From: Bacteroidales bacterium
Lineage (GTDB): Bacteria; Bacteroidota; Bacteroidia; Bacteroidales; UBA932
NCBI GenBank assembly: GCA_017561885.1
Contig: JAFZBF010000008.1
Location: 16,131 to 80,130, forward strand
Length of the DNA: 64,000 bases
Direction: 5' to 3'
Position numbers and translations under genes: made by a program. The notes below the pieces were generated by a model. The model did no database searches, had not been told where the DNA came from, and saw only the letters and a program-made list of their open reading frames with translations. The stretch's first letter is position 1, and every line of letters begins with the position of its first letter. Shown here in pieces: positions 17,601 through 26,174 of this stretch.

Positions 17601-18077
17601 ATGAAATACTTTATCAGAGCCGTAAAATACCTCATCTACTTCGTGGTATTGTTCCTTGTAATAGTAGCCATCCTCTGCCTGGTGCTCAATCACCCGCTCA
17701 GCAGTTTCACCACACTCTTCAAAGAAGGTTCGATGTGGCAGATAGCCGTGCTCTTCGCTGTCATCGCAGCTGCATATCCCGCCCTCGGATTCCGCAAGAA
17801 CCACATAACTCTCGACGGTCCGTTCAGCGGATACCGGGACGTTATCAAGCAGACTCTTGACGATGCCGATTTCGAACTTGTGAGCGAAGACGACGAAAAG
17901 ATGGTCTTCAGACAGAAGAAAGGATATATGCGCTTCACCAGGATGTGGGAAGATGCCGTCACCTTCTTCAAAGGGGAAGACAGAATCTACGTGGACGGGC
18001 CGATAAAGGACACCACCCGTCTCATAAGCAACATATATTACAACTACCGTATGCGCAACCCCAAAGACCAGTATTAG
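17601..18077 (+). CDS. Small membrane protein of unknown function
   Basis: 158 residues. Two hydrophobic segments (about 8-30, LIYFVVLFLVIVAILCLVLN, and about 46-62, IAVLFAVIAAAYPALGF) precede a soluble domain of about 95 residues (ITLDGPFSGYRDVIKQTLDDADFELVSEDDEKMVFRQKKGYMRFTRMWEDAVTF). The soluble part ends with IYVDGPIKDTTRLISNIYYNYR. I do not recognise a family. It is followed after 3 bp by a DUF2007-type gene and is probably cotranscribed with it. Confidence 0.75.
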   Translation: MKYFIRAVKYLIYFVVLFLVIVAILCLVLNHPLSSFTTLFKEGSMWQIAVLFAVIAAAYPALGFRKNHITLDGPFSGYRDVIKQTLDDADFELVSEDDEKMVFRQKKGYMRFTRMWEDAVTFFKGEDRIYVDGPIKDTTRLISNIYYNYRMRNPKDQY

Positions 18078-18080
18078 AAT

Positions 18081-18284
18081 ATGAAAGTACTTGCCAAGTA
18101 TCCCGACATCTACAAGGCGCATATCGTCCAGGGTATGCTGGAGAATGAGGGCATTGAATGCGAGATTGTCAACGAGAACCTGCCGTTCATCGGTATGGGA
18201 GTGGCCGGATTCGACGTCCGGATCGTTGTGAACGACGAAGATTTCGAGCGCGCGAAGGAGATTATCGACGCGGTCGGAGACTGA
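18081..18284 (+). CDS. DUF2007-type small protein
   Basis: 67 residues, a complete compact domain: KVLAKYPDIYKAHIVQGMLENEGIECEIVNENLPF...DVRIVVNDEDFERAKEIID. The pattern (ferredoxin-like fold acting on switching between ligands; first helix AxxxxxxLExxGI, final helix DxExAxxII) fits DUF2007, often annotated as putative signal transducing protein. The partner is not known. It follows the membrane protein by 3 bp. Confidence 0.8.
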   Translation: MKVLAKYPDIYKAHIVQGMLENEGIECEIVNENLPFIGMGVAGFDVRIVVNDEDFERAKEIIDAVGD

Positions 18285-18303
18285 ACTTTGCCGGCTTGTC
18301 AAC

Positions 18304-18332
18304 TTGCATTTTTACTTTTTTTGATATCTTTG
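18304..18332 (+). promoter_or_regulatory. Promoter of the TPR protein gene
   Basis: TTG at 18304-18306, an 18-nt spacer and TATCTTTG at 18325-18332 match the Bacteroidota promoter. The leader to the ATG at 18397 is about 60 nt. Confidence 0.6.
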
Positions 18333-18396
18333 TGTCCGTTTGGCACGTTATTTTAATAACCCACCCCCAGAAACCATTAATTAGACCATAATTACT

Positions 18397-19338
18397 ATGA
18401 AGAAATTTTTCTTATCACTTTGTGTAGCGCTCGTCGCAACAGGATTTGCCATGGCGCAGGATCTTGCAGCAGTAGTAGAAACCTTCAACGCCGCAGCCAC
18501 TGCACTCAATGAAAAGAATTATGAGGGCGCCCTCGCTCAGTTCAACACTGTTCTGGAACAGGCAACCGCTCTCGGAGAGGAAGGTGAAGAAGTTGCAGCC
18601 AACTGCAAGGAATCTATTCCCAAGATTCTTCTCCAACTCGGTAAAGAGAGTGCCGAAGGTAAAGATTTCGACGCAGCTGTTGACTTCTTCAACAAAGCTG
18701 CTGCCAAAGCCCAGGATTTCGCAAACAACGATGCTGTAGTTGCAGAGGCTCAGAAGCTCATCCCTCAGATGCTCAACGCCAAGGCAGGAGCCCTGCTGAA
18801 CGCCAAGGACTATGAAGGAGCTATTGAGGCTTACCAGTCTGTTATCGCTGCCGATCCCGCCAACGGTGCCGCTTTGCTTAGAATCGGCCAGGCTTACAGC
18901 GCTCTCGACAAAGCTGATGAAGCTATAGAGGCTCTTACAAAAGCTGCAGAGAACGGTCAGGAAGCCAATGCAAAGAAACTTCTTTCAAACATCTATCTGA
19001 AGAAAGCCGTAGCTTGCCAGAAAGATAAAGATATGAAAGGCATGCTCGAGAACGCTCAGCTTTCAGCCGAGAACAACGACAGCGCAAACGCTCAGAAACT
19101 CATCGGCACCGCAGCCCTCAGCCTCAAGCAGAATCAGGTTGCAGCAGAAGCATTCGAGGCTTATCTTGCCCTGAATCCCGAGGCTGCCGACAAGGCTCAG
19201 ACCATCTACCAGATCGGTATGGCCTATATGGGCGCCAACAACAACGGCAAGGCTTGCAGTTACTTCAAGCAGATTAAGGGTGATGCCAAATTTGGCGAAA
19301 CTGCCACTTACTACCTTACCACCCTCAAATGCAATTAA
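18397..19338 (+). CDS. Periplasmic tetratricopeptide-repeat protein
   Basis: 313 residues with a Sec signal peptide (1-20, ending AMA-Q). The rest is helical repeats of TPR type, for example NEKNYEGALAQFNTVLEQA, EGKDFDAAVDFFNKAAAKA, NAKDYEGAIEAYQSVIAADPANGAALLRIGQAYSALDKADEAIEALTKA and an ending unit with YQIGMAYMGANNNGKACSYFKQI. The composition is rich in Ala, Glu and Lys. Such proteins scaffold envelope complexes; no partner can be named. The stop overlaps the start of the U32 gene by 10 bp, so translation of the two may be coupled. Confidence 0.85.
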   Translation: MKKFFLSLCVALVATGFAMAQDLAAVVETFNAAATALNEKNYEGALAQFNTVLEQATALGEEGEEVAANCKESIPKILLQLGKESAEGKDFDAAVDFFNKAAAKAQDFANNDAVVAEAQKLIPQMLNAKAGALLNAKDYEGAIEAYQSVIAADPANGAALLRIGQAYSALDKADEAIEALTKAAENGQEANAKKLLSNIYLKKAVACQKDKDMKGMLENAQLSAENNDSANAQKLIGTAALSLKQNQVAAEAFEAYLALNPEAADKAQTIYQIGMAYMGANNNGKACSYFKQIKGDAKFGETATYYLTTLKCN

Positions 19339-21068
19339 CATCGCTCGAGCTACTCGCTCCTGCAAAGAATAAGGACATCGGCATTGCAGCAATCGACTGC
19401 GGTGCCGATGCCGTATATATCGCAGGACCTTCTTTCGGAGCACGCGAGGCCGCAGGGAACCCCGTGGAGGACATTGCTGTCCTTGCGGAATACGCTCACC
19501 GCTTCGGCGCGAAGGTGTATGCCACGGTCAATACCCTGCTCCGCGAAGAAGAACTGCCGCAGGCCGCCGCCCTTGTCCGTGATTTGTACAAAGCCGACGC
19601 AGACGCCATCCTGGTGCAGGACTACCGTCTTCTGCAGCAGGACCTCCCGCCCATCGAGCTGCACGCTTCCACCCAGGCCGTCTGCCGCACTCCGCAGCAG
19701 GCTTCTGCTCTGGAAGCTCTCGGATTCCGCAGGCTCGTGCTGGAGAGGCAGCTGTCGCTGGACCAGATCAGGGCCATAAGGGAAGCCGTAACCTGCGAAC
19801 TGGAATTCTTCGTACACGGAGCACTGTGTGTGTGCTACAGCGGAGAATGTTTCCTCAGCGAACACCTGACGGACCGCAGCGCCAACAGGGGAGCCTGCAT
19901 ACAGGCCTGCAGGTCGCTATACGACCTTGAAGACGCCTCCGGCAAGACCCTTGTGCGCAATTACCCGCTGCTTTCGCTGAAAGATTACAGGCTGGACGGC
20001 CATATCACAGAACTGGCCGAAGCAGGCATCTGCTCGTTCAAGATTGAAGGCAGGCTTAAGAACGAAAGCTACGTACGGAACACCGTCCGGCACTACAGCA
20101 TCGTCCTTGACAAGTTCATCAAGGAGCATCCGCAGTATCGCCGCGCCTCTGCCGGCAGGGTCGAAGGCGGATTCACCCCGAACCTGCAGGCCACCTTCAA
20201 CAGAGGTTATACCGATCTGTTCATTGACGGGGAAAGAGGCCGCTGGCTGTCTGGTGACAATACCAAGTCCAAGGGCGAATATGCCGGCAGGATTGTCGCA
20301 AAGGGCGAAAACTGGATAGAACTCGACGGCATGCTGGCTCTCAACAACGGCGACGGACTATGCACCGTCAAGGACAACGGCGAGCAGACCGGCTTCAGGG
20401 CGGACAAGTGCATCGGCGACAGGATAGAGATAAAAACGGCCGAAGGACTGAATGTCGGTCAGGAAATCTGGAGAAACTACAACATAGCCTTCGAGAAGCA
20501 GCTGCGCAGTGACAGCCCGGAGCGTCTCATAGATGTCACCGTCGATTTCTCGGCAGACTCCGTCACTGCGGTCAGCGCAGCGGGAGCTTCGGTCACCCTC
20601 TCCATTAAAGGAGACTACCCTCCTGCCCGCAACATCGCAAGCGCTGTGGACAACATACGCCGTCAGATGAGCAAACGGGCAGGAGTCTATTCCTTCCACG
20701 TGATGTCGGTCGACGACACTGACGTGCGCTTCTATCCACTCTCGGTTCTGAACGGATTCCGCAGGGATCTGGCCGGGATGCTTGACGCAAGGATGGCGCA
20801 GATAATGTCGGCAGGGCGCAAGACAGACCGTCCCGCAGCAGCTCCCCTGCCCCCTCAGAAGAGACTTGCACAGGATGGAGAGCTGATGCGCAGCAAGTAT
20901 TGCATCCGCTATGAGCTGGGGCTCTGTCCGAAATACGGCAAGAGGACTGACGGCAGGCTGCTGAAGGCCAGCTGCAAGGAACCGCTCTTCCTTGTGAACA
21001 ACGGGCGTCGCCTGCGACTCGCTTTCGACTGCAAGGCCTGCGAAATGTCGGTGCTTGCCTGCGATTAG
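19329..21068 (+). CDS. Peptidase U32 family protein, RlhA-like (23S rRNA hydroxylation)
   Basis: 579 residues. The N-terminal U32 domain starts ELLAPAKNKDIGIAAIDCGADAVYI and holds the signature ELEFFVHGALCVCYSGECFLSEHLTDRSANRGACIQACR with its four conserved Cys. SFKIEGRLKNESYV follows, and a long C-terminal region with a collagenase-like module. The family includes RlhA (ho5C2501 in 23S rRNA) and TrhP/TrhO-type tRNA hydroxylation proteins; the two-domain length favours RlhA. The ATG at 19329 overlaps the end of the TPR gene. The 3' end lies 58 bp before the pyrH start. Confidence 0.82.
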   Translation: MQLTSLELLAPAKNKDIGIAAIDCGADAVYIAGPSFGAREAAGNPVEDIAVLAEYAHRFGAKVYATVNTLLREEELPQAAALVRDLYKADADAILVQDYRLLQQDLPPIELHASTQAVCRTPQQASALEALGFRRLVLERQLSLDQIRAIREAVTCELEFFVHGALCVCYSGECFLSEHLTDRSANRGACIQACRSLYDLEDASGKTLVRNYPLLSLKDYRLDGHITELAEAGICSFKIEGRLKNESYVRNTVRHYSIVLDKFIKEHPQYRRASAGRVEGGFTPNLQATFNRGYTDLFIDGERGRWLSGDNTKSKGEYAGRIVAKGENWIELDGMLALNNGDGLCTVKDNGEQTGFRADKCIGDRIEIKTAEGLNVGQEIWRNYNIAFEKQLRSDSPERLIDVTVDFSADSVTAVSAAGASVTLSIKGDYPPARNIASAVDNIRRQMSKRAGVYSFHVMSVDDTDVRFYPLSVLNGFRRDLAGMLDARMAQIMSAGRKTDRPAAAPLPPQKRLAQDGELMRSKYCIRYELGLCPKYGKRTDGRLLKASCKEPLFLVNNGRRLRLAFDCKACEMSVLACD

Positions 21069-21097
21069 AGCCTGTTTACAATTAGAAGTTTTTTCAT

Positions 21098-21105
21098 TAA
21101 TTTTG
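21098..21105 (+). promoter_or_regulatory. Promoter -7 box for the pyrH-frr operon
   Basis: TAATTTTG fits TAnnTTTG and lies 21 nt before the pyrH ATG. A TTTAC at 21075-21079 is at the right distance for a weak -33 box. Confidence 0.5.
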
Positions 21106-21126
21106 TTTGTTTACATACAGGATAAT

Positions 21127-21843
21127 ATGAAGTACAACAGAATATTGCTCAAACTCAGCGGCGAAGCCATAGGCGGGCCGGACGGTCAGGGTCTTGACGA
21201 GCCCATACTGACCTCATATGCATCTCAGATCGCATCAGTAGTGCGCAGCGGCGTGCAGGTTGCGATAGTTATCGGCGGCGGCAACATCTTCAGGGGTCTT
21301 GCCGGCGTAGACCAGGGTTTCGACCGCGTACGCGGCGACCAGATGGGAATGCTGGCCACAGTCATCAACAGCATCGCCCTGTCCATCTTCATCAAGAAGG
21401 CCGGAGTCCCTGCCGAAGTGTTCACCTCAACTCCCATGGAGCCGATGGCGAAATACTACAGGCGCGACGAAGCCGTTGAATTCATGGAGAAAGGCGGAGT
21501 TGCCATAATCGGCGGCGGCACAGGCAATCCCTTCTTCACCACCGACTCTGCCTCGGCCCTGCGTGCCTGCGAAATCAAGGCTGACGCACTGCTGAAAGGC
21601 ACCAAGGTGGACGGAGTCTACGACAGCGACCCGAACAAGAACCCGGACGCAAAGAAATATACCACCCTGACCTTCGACAAAGCCATAGCCGACGGACTCA
21701 AGGTGATGGACAGCACGGCATTCACTCTCTGCCGTGAGAACGATATGCCGATCATCGTTTTCAATATGACCAAGGAAGGTTCCCTCGAGACCCTTGTGGT
21801 TGAAGGCAAGGACATCGGAACCGTAGTAAGCAACAAAAAATAA
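21127..21843 (+). CDS. pyrH: UMP kinase
   Basis: Phosphorylates UMP to UDP, the entry to UTP and CTP synthesis; bacterial hexameric enzyme of the amino-acid kinase fold, with GTP activation and UTP inhibition in the family. 238 residues with LLKLSGEAIGG, VIGGGNIFRG, RGDQMGMLATVINS, GTGNPFFTTDSAS and TKVDGVYDSDP. The ATG at 21127 fits the family N-terminus; the open frame from 21055 is upstream sequence. frr follows after 13 bp, the usual pairing, but rpsB and tsf are not next to them here. Confidence 0.97.
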   Translation: MKYNRILLKLSGEAIGGPDGQGLDEPILTSYASQIASVVRSGVQVAIVIGGGNIFRGLAGVDQGFDRVRGDQMGMLATVINSIALSIFIKKAGVPAEVFTSTPMEPMAKYYRRDEAVEFMEKGGVAIIGGGTGNPFFTTDSASALRACEIKADALLKGTKVDGVYDSDPNKNPDAKKYTTLTFDKAIADGLKVMDSTAFTLCRENDMPIIVFNMTKEGSLETLVVEGKDIGTVVSNKK

Positions 21844-21856
21844 AAAATATACCACT

Positions 21857-22420
21857 ATGATCGAGAAAGCAAAAACTGTCCTTGAGGACAGCAAGAAAAA
21901 GATGCAGGACGCGGTGACCCACCTCGACGAGGAACTGAAGACCTACCGCGCCGGCAAGGCCAATCCCGCAGTTTTCGCCAATGTACTGGTGAACTACTAC
22001 GGCAGTATGACTCCCATTCCCCAGGTTGCCAGCATTTCTGTGCCTGACGCCAAGACTATGTTCATACAGCCTTGGGAAAGGAATATGATCGCTCCCATCG
22101 AGAAGGCCATCATGGATGCCAACATAGGTTTCACCCCCCAGAACAACGGTGAGATCATCCGTATCAACGTTCCGGCCCTCACCGAGGACCGCCGCCGCGA
22201 ACTGGTCAAAAGGGCGAAAACCGAAGGCGAGACTGCCAAGGTAAGCATCCGCAACGTGCGTCGCGACGCCATCAACGCTCTCAAGAAACTGCAGAAAGAA
22301 GGACTTCCCGAGGATGTCGAGAAAGACAGCGAAGAGGCTGTTCAGAAAGATACTGACATCTTCACCAAGAAAGTCGACGAGATTCTCGCAGCCAAGGAAA
22401 AAGAGATAATGACGGTTTAA
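21857..22420 (+). CDS. frr: Ribosome recycling factor
   Basis: Splits post-termination ribosomes together with EF-G. 187 residues, the usual length, with LKTYRAGKANPAVFANVLVNYYGSMTPIPQVASI, IQPWERNMIAPIEKAI, GEIIRINVPALTEDRRRELVKRAKTEGETAKVSIRNVRRDA and a C-terminal helix. It lies 13 bp after pyrH and 3 bp before holB, so the three are an operon. Confidence 0.98.
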   Translation: MIEKAKTVLEDSKKKMQDAVTHLDEELKTYRAGKANPAVFANVLVNYYGSMTPIPQVASISVPDAKTMFIQPWERNMIAPIEKAIMDANIGFTPQNNGEIIRINVPALTEDRRRELVKRAKTEGETAKVSIRNVRRDAINALKKLQKEGLPEDVEKDSEEAVQKDTDIFTKKVDEILAAKEKEIMTV

Positions 22421-22423
22421 TCC

Positions 22424-23557
22424 GTGCAGTTTGCTCAGATACACGGCAATGAAGCCCTGAAAGCCAATCTGGCCGGAATGGTCGACGGCGGTAAGATGGG
22501 TCACGCCCTCCTGTTTGTTGAAGAACAAGGGATGGGCGCGATTGCTTTTGCGCTGGCCCTGAGCCAATATATCAACTGCAGGGACCGCAGCGGCGGCGAC
22601 AGCTGCGGAGTGTGCAACAGCTGCCACAAGCACGGCAAGCTGATCCATCCGGACGTACACTTCGTATTCCCGGTGGCTGCTGTATCTTCTCTAGGCGAAT
22701 CCGAGAAGAAGCACCCGATATCGGACTACTTCCTGGACGGCTTCCGTTCGCTGGTAATCTCGAATCCCTATTTCGACGAACGCGACCTTTTCGAGGCCAT
22801 CGGTCTCGAGAACAAGGCGGGGAACATATCTGTGCACGAGGCAAGGGATATTATCTCCAAGCTTTCTCTCAAGCCTTATGAATCGGAGTACAAGGTAATG
22901 ATCATCTACCTTGCGGAGAAGATGAATGCAGAGGCCTCCAACAAGCTGCTCAAGCTTCTGGAAGAGCCACCCGAGGGCACATATTTCTTCCTTATATGCC
23001 ACAAGCCGGACAAGCTTCTGCCGACAATCCTGTCCAGATGCCAGATCATAAGGCTTCAGCCGGATTCTCCGGAAGACATCTGTGACATCCTTTGCCGCGA
23101 GGAAAATGCCGACGCCGACCACGCCATGATAGCGGCGAAGATATCCAGAGGAAGTTACGGCAATGCGCTGAAGTTGCTGCGCGAGGAAGAGCTCGCTGAC
23201 GAATACGCTTCGGACATTGAAGAGCTGCTGGATGCCGCCCTTGAGCACAATCTGACAAAACTCCTGTCGATTGCAGAGTCCCTCTCCGGCCTGGGCCGGG
23301 AGAAGCAGAGAGATTTCTGCATCTTCGCGGAGAATTTTATTCGGAAAATATTTATGTTTGCAAACGGTGTCCCGCAGATATCATTCGCCCTGCGCGATGA
23401 ATACAGCAACCTGGAACGGTATGCCGCCACGATAAAGAAGGACTTCTACCAGAAGGCTCTTTCGAACCTGGACACCGCGATGTCAGCGATAGAAAGCAAC
23501 GTAAACGCCAAGCTTGTATTCGTTGACCTTTGCAACAGATTTTATTTATACATCTGA
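22424..23557 (+). CDS. holB: DNA polymerase III delta' subunit
   Basis: Clamp-loader subunit of 377 residues that starts with GTG at 22424, 3 bp after frr. Seen: IHGNEALKANLAGMVDGGKMGHALLF, a zinc-type cluster CGVCNSCHKHGKLIHPDVH, EAASNKLLKLLEEPPEGTYFFLI (Walker B region and sensor) and LPTILSRCQIIRLQP (SRC motif). The P-loop position reads EEQGMGAIAFA, which lacks the Lys of an ATP-binding loop; delta' subunits are often non-ATPase, so this fits. The gene is followed after 2 bp by ricT. Confidence 0.93.
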   Translation: MQFAQIHGNEALKANLAGMVDGGKMGHALLFVEEQGMGAIAFALALSQYINCRDRSGGDSCGVCNSCHKHGKLIHPDVHFVFPVAAVSSLGESEKKHPISDYFLDGFRSLVISNPYFDERDLFEAIGLENKAGNISVHEARDIISKLSLKPYESEYKVMIIYLAEKMNAEASNKLLKLLEEPPEGTYFFLICHKPDKLLPTILSRCQIIRLQPDSPEDICDILCREENADADHAMIAAKISRGSYGNALKLLREEELADEYASDIEELLDAALEHNLTKLLSIAESLSGLGREKQRDFCIFAENFIRKIFMFANGVPQISFALRDEYSNLERYAATIKKDFYQKALSNLDTAMSAIESNVNAKLVFVDLCNRFYLYI

Positions 23558-23559
23558 AA

Positions 23560-24720
23560 ATGGGAAAAAACAAAATATGTGATTGTTCCAGGGCCTGCAC
23601 CGTCGAAAGGACCGACAGCAACGACCTGCTGATCGACTACAGTCTGGGATGCAGCAAGCTGGCTGCGTTCAACTGGCTGCAGGGCATCTATTCCGACACG
23701 TGCAAGGACCTGTTCGAGGTCCGTTTCAAGAACACTCACAAAGCTGTCTACCGCAACACTTCAGGTCTTCTGCTCAAGATCGGGGACATTGTGGTAGTTG
23801 AAGCCGCATACGGCCACGATGTCGGCATCATCAGTCTCGAAGGGCCCATCGTAGCCCGGCAGCTGGCACGCCATCACATCGACCCCTCTACTTACGAATT
23901 CAAGAAGATATACCGTAAGGCCAAGATTCTCGACATAGAAAGATGGCAGGAGGCTATCGCCAGGGAGCACAAGACCATGATCCGCGCCCGGCAGCTGGCT
24001 GCCCGGCTTGGTCTGGAAATGAAAATCGGTGATGTGGAATTCCAGGGTGACGGTACCAAGGCCATATTCTACTACATCGCTGATGAAAGGGTTGATTTCA
24101 GGCAGCTCATCAAGGATTTCGCAGCTGAATTCGGCATCCGCATCGAGATGAAGCAGATCGGAGCAAGACAGGAAGCCGGACTTATCGGCGGAATCGGCGT
24201 ATGCGGAAGACCGCTGTGCTGCTCGTGCTATATGGCTGACTTCAATTCGATCACTACCCAGGCAGCACGGTGCCAGGACCTCTCCCTCAATCCTCAGAAA
24301 CTGGCGGGCCAGTGCAGCAAGCTGAAATGCTGCATCAACTATGAGGCTTCTACCTACATCGACGCCCAGAGCAAGCTTCCCGTGGTAAGGGAGCCTCTTG
24401 AATTCAAAGACGGCACTGCCTGGCTGGTCAAGACTGACATACTCGGAGGTGTCATGTGGTTCTCCTATGAGAAGAACAGCCTGACCAACATATTCCCTCT
24501 GTCTCCTGATAATGTCAGGAAGATCCAGGCGCTCAACAAGAAAGGGAGCAAGCCTGAAAGCCTGCGTAATTTCCAGGAGGATGACCGCAGGAAGGACGTT
24601 GAACCCGAAGCTGAATTCGTCAGTGCAGCCGGTGATGAAAGCATCACCCGCTTCGATGAGAGCAAGCGCAAATCCAGAAGACGCAAAAGCCGCAAGCATG
24701 GGCACAAGGAGGAAAAATAG
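23560..24720 (+). CDS. ricT: PSP1/RicT (YaaT) family protein
   Basis: 386 residues. The PSP1 C-terminal domain lies around residues 50-260 (EVRFKNTHKAVYRNTSGLLLKIGDIVVVEAAYGHDVGIISLEG, then AIFYYIADERVDFRQLIKDFAAEFGIRIEMKQIGARQEAGLIGGIGVCGRPLCC). It carries a Cys-rich set (CGRPLCCSCYM, QCSKLKCCINYEA) that in RicT binds an Fe-S cluster. In Bacillus RicT works with RicA and RicF in RNase Y maturation of mRNAs; the role in Bacteroidota is less clear. The C-terminal tail is acidic then very basic (RFDESKRKSRRRKSRKHGHK). The start at 23560 follows the holB stop. Its end overlaps gldH by 23 bp. Confidence 0.87.
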   Translation: MGKNKICDCSRACTVERTDSNDLLIDYSLGCSKLAAFNWLQGIYSDTCKDLFEVRFKNTHKAVYRNTSGLLLKIGDIVVVEAAYGHDVGIISLEGPIVARQLARHHIDPSTYEFKKIYRKAKILDIERWQEAIAREHKTMIRARQLAARLGLEMKIGDVEFQGDGTKAIFYYIADERVDFRQLIKDFAAEFGIRIEMKQIGARQEAGLIGGIGVCGRPLCCSCYMADFNSITTQAARCQDLSLNPQKLAGQCSKLKCCINYEASTYIDAQSKLPVVREPLEFKDGTAWLVKTDILGGVMWFSYEKNSLTNIFPLSPDNVRKIQALNKKGSKPESLRNFQEDDRRKDVEPEAEFVSAAGDESITRFDESKRKSRRRKSRKHGHKEEK

Positions 24721-25180
24721 CAGCATATTACTGCTTCTGTGCCTGTCTCTGCTGTCCTGCAACAAGCCTCAGGACAGTTATCAGTATGCTGTCCTGGACA
24801 CTGACGGTATCAAGGAAGCTGTCTTTTACTTCGATATGGATTCGGCGGTCTCTTACTCCACTTTCTTCAGTTGCCGCTATGACCTGGGACAGATCGACAC
24901 TGACAAGGTAAAACTGTTCATCAAAGCCACGTCTCCTGCCGGCTTCACCTACCGCGACACTGTCGTCTTTCCTCTGTACCGCTCTGCGGAGCAGGCGAAG
25001 GACGATCAATATACAAGATTCAACATCGAACAGAACTGGAACGCCAACATCGAGTGGACCTGGCGCGTAAATGTCATCGGGAATGAATTTGGCCGCTGGA
25101 CCGTCAGTGCCAGGCCGGAACGCTACACGGGACTCCATTCGCTCGGGTTCAGTTACAGTCCTTCAGGCAGAAAGAGATGA
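24698..25180 (+). CDS. gldH: GldH-like lipoprotein
   Basis: 160 residues with a type II signal peptide (RRKNSSILLLLCLSLLSC, lipobox LLSC). The mature part has an alternating beta pattern, with FYFDMDSAVSYSTFFSCRYD, DTVVFPLYRSAEQAKD and IEWTWRVNVIGNEFGRW. GldH is named for gliding motility in Flavobacterium but is found in many non-gliding Bacteroidales, where its role is unknown; the usual neighbour is the PSP1/ricT gene, as here. Similarity by eye is weak, so the name rests partly on position. The start is inside the end of ricT and the stop overlaps trmB by 4 bp (ATGA). Confidence 0.62.
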   Translation: MGTRRKNSSILLLLCLSLLSCNKPQDSYQYAVLDTDGIKEAVFYFDMDSAVSYSTFFSCRYDLGQIDTDKVKLFIKATSPAGFTYRDTVVFPLYRSAEQAKDDQYTRFNIEQNWNANIEWTWRVNVIGNEFGRWTVSARPERYTGLHSLGFSYSPSGRKR

Positions 25181-25848
25181 GCGGGAAAAACAAGTTAGCC
25201 AAGTTCCGCGAGAACGAGACCTTCGCATGTCTGCTGCAGCCGTCGTCCGACGATATGCTTGCCGGCAATTTCCCTGTCAAGGGCCGCTGGAATTCCGAAG
25301 TATTCCACAACGACAATCCTATCGTGCTGGAACTGGGTTGCGGCCGGGGCGAATATACAGTAGCTCTTGCCGAACGCAACCCTGACATCAATTACATCGG
25401 CATCGACATAAAGGGCGCGAGGCTGTGGAAAGGGGCAAAATATGCCACCGAGCATGCTTTGGGAAATGTTGCGTTCCTGCGCACCCGCATCGATTTCATA
25501 AAGTCTGCTTTCGGACCCGACGAGGTCAGCGAGATCTGGATCACTTTCGCCGATCCACAACCCAAGAAGCCCGGCAAGAGACTCACTTCTCCCCTATTCC
25601 TCGACCGCTACCGCAGCTTCACGAAAAAAGGAGCCATCGTCCATCTCAAGACCGACAGCGTGCTGCTTTACGAATCTTCTCTCGAAGTCGCCCAGGAGCA
25701 GAACCTCGAAATCCTCGAGTGCAACGCCGATATCTACGGCAGCGGCCGCGCCTGTGACCCCGACGACATCCTCTGCGTCAAGACCTATTACGAACAGATG
25801 TGGCTCGCCGAAGGCAAACCCATCACATATCTGGCGTTCAGGCTTTAG
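25177..25848 (+). CDS. trmB: tRNA (guanine-N7-)-methyltransferase
   Basis: SAM-dependent enzyme that forms m7G46 in tRNA. 223 residues with the SAM motif VLELGCGRGEYTVALAERNPDINYIGIDIKGARLWKGA, the catalytic-loop motif EIWITFADPQPKKPGKRLTSPLFLDRY (usually FPDPWPKKRH) and a C-terminal TYYEQMWLAEGKPITYLAF. The change from FPDPWPK to FADPQPK is common in Bacteroidota. It is the last gene of the pyrH-frr-holB-ricT-gldH-trmB series; the start overlaps gldH. Confidence 0.95.
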   Translation: MSGKNKLAKFRENETFACLLQPSSDDMLAGNFPVKGRWNSEVFHNDNPIVLELGCGRGEYTVALAERNPDINYIGIDIKGARLWKGAKYATEHALGNVAFLRTRIDFIKSAFGPDEVSEIWITFADPQPKKPGKRLTSPLFLDRYRSFTKKGAIVHLKTDSVLLYESSLEVAQEQNLEILECNADIYGSGRACDPDDILCVKTYYEQMWLAEGKPITYLAFRL

Positions 25849-26174
25849 TATTTCAGTAAGAGCGATTGTTCTTCCCGTCCACGTTTGGGGCCGTTTTTGT
25901 GGACGTGAACTGGATTCCTTCCCACTACGGTGCTGCACGGAAAGAAGGCCTTCGGGGGGTTCCGTGAGCTGCGCTCACTCCAATCCCTCCCACCACATAC
26001 TTCGTCCTGCTTCGCAGAACTCGTCTGCGGCGGGTCCCTCCCTCTCTGCATGCCGAGGGCGGCCAGCCCCCGCTCAGGCCTTCTTTCCGATGCAGCTGCC
26101 TCCCTGCTTTCGAGTTCGCAACATTCCAGCTATTTTCATTAACTTAGTCCAAAGAAACCGATAAATACTAGGCT
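25849..26174 (+). other. Non-coding gap with nested hairpins
   Basis: 326 bp without a credible gene. It holds a 7-bp stem (25876-25882 with 25899-25905, CGTCCAC/GTGGACG), then a long inverted repeat (25932-25951 with 26076-26096) enclosing about 125 bp with smaller hairpins such as CTGCTTCGCAG. The last 40 bp contain a weak promoter for the esterase (TTCG at 26115-26118 and TAACTTAG at 26140-26147). None of it looks like an intact mobile element. Confidence 0.6.
25932..26096. repeat. Long inverted repeat upstream of the esterase
   Basis: The left arm GCTGCACGGAAAGAAGGCCT (25932-25951) pairs with AGGCCTTCTTTCCGATGCAGC (26076-26096); 13 bp are perfect, and the pairing extends to about 20 bp with one unpaired base. 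The interior is C-rich on plus and contains smaller hairpins. The shape suggests a repetitive palindromic or miniature element; no terminal duplication was recognised. Confidence 0.7.

Noticed and set aside
25849..26174. Possible small gene in the trmB-esterase gap (frames of 70-136 codons on plus)
   Set aside because: The frames translate to low-complexity Ser/Pro/Arg-rich peptides and follow the palindromes; no conserved motif or start context.
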